Below, one piece after another: positions 7,022 through 8,433 of a DNA stretch of 8,433 bases. How positions within the stretch are numbered: position 1 is the first letter of the stretch; each line of letters opens with the position of its first letter. The DNA is from Hyphomicrobiales bacterium (lineage in GTDB: Bacteria; Pseudomonadota; Alphaproteobacteria; Rhizobiales; Aestuariivirgaceae). The DNA lies in NCBI GenBank assembly GCA_027030295.1, contig JALVFB010000279.1, positions 1 through 8,433 of the forward strand. Reading direction: 5' to 3'. Made by a program: the position numbers and the translations under genes. The notes under the pieces were generated by a model that was not told where the DNA came from, did not search any database, and worked only from the letters and a program-made list of their open reading frames with translations.

Positions 7022-8143
7022 ATGAAGAAACTGATGTTGGCTGCCGCGGTGGCGGCCTTCGCCATGGCCGGCGCGGCGCAGGCCGATACGGTGAAGATCG
7101 GCACCGCCGGCCCGATGACCGGTCAATACGCCAGCTTCGGCGCGCAGATGAAGGCCGGCTTCGAGATGGCGGTGAAGGACATCAACGCCGCCGGTGGCGT
7201 GCTGGGCAACAAGATCGAGGGCAAGGTCTATGACGACGCCTGCGACCCGAAGCAGGCGGTGGCCGTGGCCAACAAGGCGGTGGGTGATGGCGTCGTGTTC
7301 ATGGCCGGTCATTTCTGCTCCGGCTCGTCCATTCCGGCTTCGAAGGTCTACATGGAAGAAGGCGTGGTGATGATCTCGCCGGCCTCCACCAACCCGAAGC
7401 TGACCGACGAAGGCGGGCCGAACGTGTTCCGCGTCTGCGGTCGTGACGACCAGCAGGGCAAGACGGCGGCCGAGTTCATCGCCAAGGAGTTCCCGAACGC
7501 GCGGGTGGCGATCTTCCACGACAAGACCGCCTACGGCAAGGGCCTGGCCGACGAGATGCGCAAGCGCTTCAACGAGCTGGGCAAGAAGGAGGTCATGTAT
7601 GGCTCCTACACCGCCGGCGAGAAGGACTACTCGGCACTGGTTTCCAAGCTGAAGAAGAACAAGATCGACGTGCTGTATCTCGGTGGCTATCACACCGAGG
7701 CCGGCCTGATCGTGCGCCAGATGCGCGATCAGGGCATGAAGACCCGCCTGATGTCCGGCGACGCGCTGGTCACCCAGGAATACTGGGCCATCACCGGCCC
7801 GGCCGGCGAGGGCACGCTGATGACCTTCTCGCCCGATCCGCGCAAGAGCCCGGCGGCGGCGGAAGTCGTGAAGAAGTTCGAGGCCGCGGGGGTGAACCCG
7901 GAGGGCTACGTGCTCTACACCTATGCCGCGGTGCAGGCGTGGAAGCAGGCCGCCGATCAGGCCAAGACGGTTGATCCGGCCAAGGTGACGGAAGCCCTGC
8001 ACAAGGGCAAGTTCAAGACCGTGCTGGGCGAGCTGTCCTTCAACGAGAAGGGTGACGTGACCCTGCCGGGCTATGTCGTCTACATCTGGCACGACGGCAA
8101 ATACATGTATTACGACGAGTTCAAGAAGATGATGAAGAAGTGA
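7022..8143 (+). CDS. livK: branched-chain amino acid ABC transporter, periplasmic binding protein
   Basis: Binds leucine, isoleucine, valine or related amino acids in the periplasm and delivers them to a LivHMGF-type ABC importer. The 373-aa precursor has a classic signal peptide (MKKLMLAAAV start, cleavage after AQA at 21). The mature N-terminus DTVKIGTAGPMTGQYASFG is the type-I periplasmic binding fold entry. Cys74 and Cys99 (mature 53 and 78) in DDACDPKQAV and GHFCSGSS match the disulfide of E. coli LivJ in position and context, and SPASTNPKLT contributes to the ligand pocket in this family. I chose ATG 7022 over the in-frame ATG at 6920 because GAGGGAGG (7005-7012) is 9 nt upstream and the signal peptide starts here. 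A strong terminator follows and no permease gene is adjacent, so the membrane and ATPase subunits must lie elsewhere. The exact ligand cannot be told; livJ would be an equally fair symbol. Confidence 0.95.
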   Translation: MKKLMLAAAVAAFAMAGAAQADTVKIGTAGPMTGQYASFGAQMKAGFEMAVKDINAAGGVLGNKIEGKVYDDACDPKQAVAVANKAVGDGVVFMAGHFCSGSSIPASKVYMEEGVVMISPASTNPKLTDEGGPNVFRVCGRDDQQGKTAAEFIAKEFPNARVAIFHDKTAYGKGLADEMRKRFNELGKKEVMYGSYTAGEKDYSALVSKLKKNKIDVLYLGGYHTEAGLIVRQMRDQGMKTRLMSGDALVTQEYWAITGPAGEGTLMTFSPDPRKSPAAAEVVKKFEAAGVNPEGYVLYTYAAVQAWKQAADQAKTVDPAKVTEALHKGKFKTVLGELSFNEKGDVTLPGYVVYIWHDGKYMYYDEFKKMMKK

Positions 8144-8169
8144 TCTTCATCCATCTTCGACGCGAACAG

Positions 8170-8199
8170 GCCCGCCGGCACCATTGCCGGCGGGCTTTT
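8170..8199 (+). terminator. intrinsic terminator of the binding protein gene
   Basis: A perfect 10-bp GC-rich stem (GCCCGCCGGC with GCCGGCGGGC) with the 6-base loop ACCATT is followed directly by TTTTC. It starts 27 bases after the stop codon. This is the clearest rho-independent terminator in the window and shows that the gene ends its transcript. The 135 bases that follow (8200-8334) hold no gene, promoter or repeat that I can support. Confidence 0.92.
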
Positions 8200-8334
8200 C
8201 GCTTCTTGATGCGTCGTTGCGCCAATCCCATGTTGAGGCAAAAGGCACGCTACACGACACTGTTGGAAAATTTCTCCGTCATGCCGGCGATAGCCCACTC
8301 ATGTCCAAGAAAGCTTCAAAAGGTTCCCCAAATT

Positions 8335-8408
8335 CGTCATTCCCGCGAAAGCGGGAATCCAGCAACTCACTGATTCAGCGATGGATCCCCGCCTTCGCGG
8401 GGATGACG
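8335..8408. repeat. pair of inverted REP/BIME-like palindromes
   Basis: Two 27-base arms (8335-8361 and 8382-8408) are inverted copies of each other with 24 of 27 matches, separated by 20 bases. Each arm is itself a hairpin: an 8-bp stem ATTCCCGC/GCGGGAAT with a GAAA loop (8339-8358), and ATCCCCGC/GCGGGGAT with a CTTC loop (8385-8404). The CGTCATTCCCGCGAAAGCGG type of palindrome is widespread as an intergenic repeat in proteobacterial genomes, and related ATTCCC-N8-GGGAAT repeats are known in Neisseria. It may be a relic mobilised by a RAYT-type transposase; none is in view. The arms could also form a bidirectional terminator. Confidence 0.85.
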
Positions 8409-8433
8409 AGGGAAGTGGCGGGGACGACGAGGG
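8397..8433. repeat. tandem partial third copy of the repeat end
   Basis: GCGGGGATGACGAGGG (8397-8412) is repeated with 15 of 16 matches at 8418-8433, after a 5-base spacer, and runs to the window edge. This is the end of a third, truncated palindrome copy or the beginning of a longer repeat cluster beyond the window. Confidence 0.6.

Noticed and set aside
6842..8092. A 416-aa open frame on the minus strand, antisense to the binding protein gene
   Set aside because: The plus-strand frame has a clear family match, signal peptide and ribosome binding site. The antisense product is His/Arg/Gly/Leu-rich without any recognisable motif.
8140..8373. A 77-codon open frame after the binding protein gene
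   Set aside because: It starts on the stop region of that gene, runs through the terminator and ends in the palindromic repeat; the RHSRESGNP string is the usual chance translation of this repeat.
8335..8433. Possible CRISPR array
   Set aside because: There are only two inverted copies and one partial copy, with spacers of 20 and 5 bases, each unit being a self-complementary hairpin; this is REP/BIME-like, not a CRISPR array.

Overview
The window is high-GC DNA from a proteobacterium, most likely an alphaproteobacterium of the Rhodospirillales type. This placement rests on codon use, on the close LivJ/LivK-type binding protein, and on the general look of GabD and RpiA; I could not run a taxonomic search. 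It holds six protein-coding genes, no RNA genes and no mobile element genes.

Layout. Positions 1-1470 (+) encode a GabD-type succinate-semialdehyde dehydrogenase. It converges on a three-gene minus-strand block spanning 5835-1501. In transcription order this block encodes a large periplasmic cytochrome c with twelve CxxCH heme sites (5835-3394), an exported tetratricopeptide-repeat protein (3224-2328), and an unrecognised exported protein (2331-1501) whose start overlaps the TPR stop by ATGA. A 10-bp GC-rich hairpin lies just after the cytochrome stop, so the two downstream genes are probably expressed at a different level from the cytochrome. Divergent from the block, rpiA (6098-6805, +) encodes ribose-5-phosphate isomerase A. 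It is followed by a single gene for a periplasmic branched-chain amino acid binding protein (7022-8143, +), which ends in a strong intrinsic terminator. The last 100 bases hold a pair of inverted REP/BIME-like palindromes and a partial third copy.

The block of real interest is the cytochrome locus. The protein is 813 aa, exported, has no membrane anchor beyond the signal peptide, and matches none of the well-known multiheme enzymes whose signatures I checked. An FNR/FixK-type site (TTGAC-N4-ATCAA on the minus strand) lies exactly 22 nt upstream of a -10-like hexamer ahead of it. That is the geometry of an FNR-activated class II promoter and suggests induction when oxygen is low. The TPR protein could serve as a periplasmic assembly factor or scaffold for the cytochrome, and the third protein as an accessory subunit. 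These partner roles are inferred from gene order and export signals only. The other three genes are ordinary central metabolism and transport.
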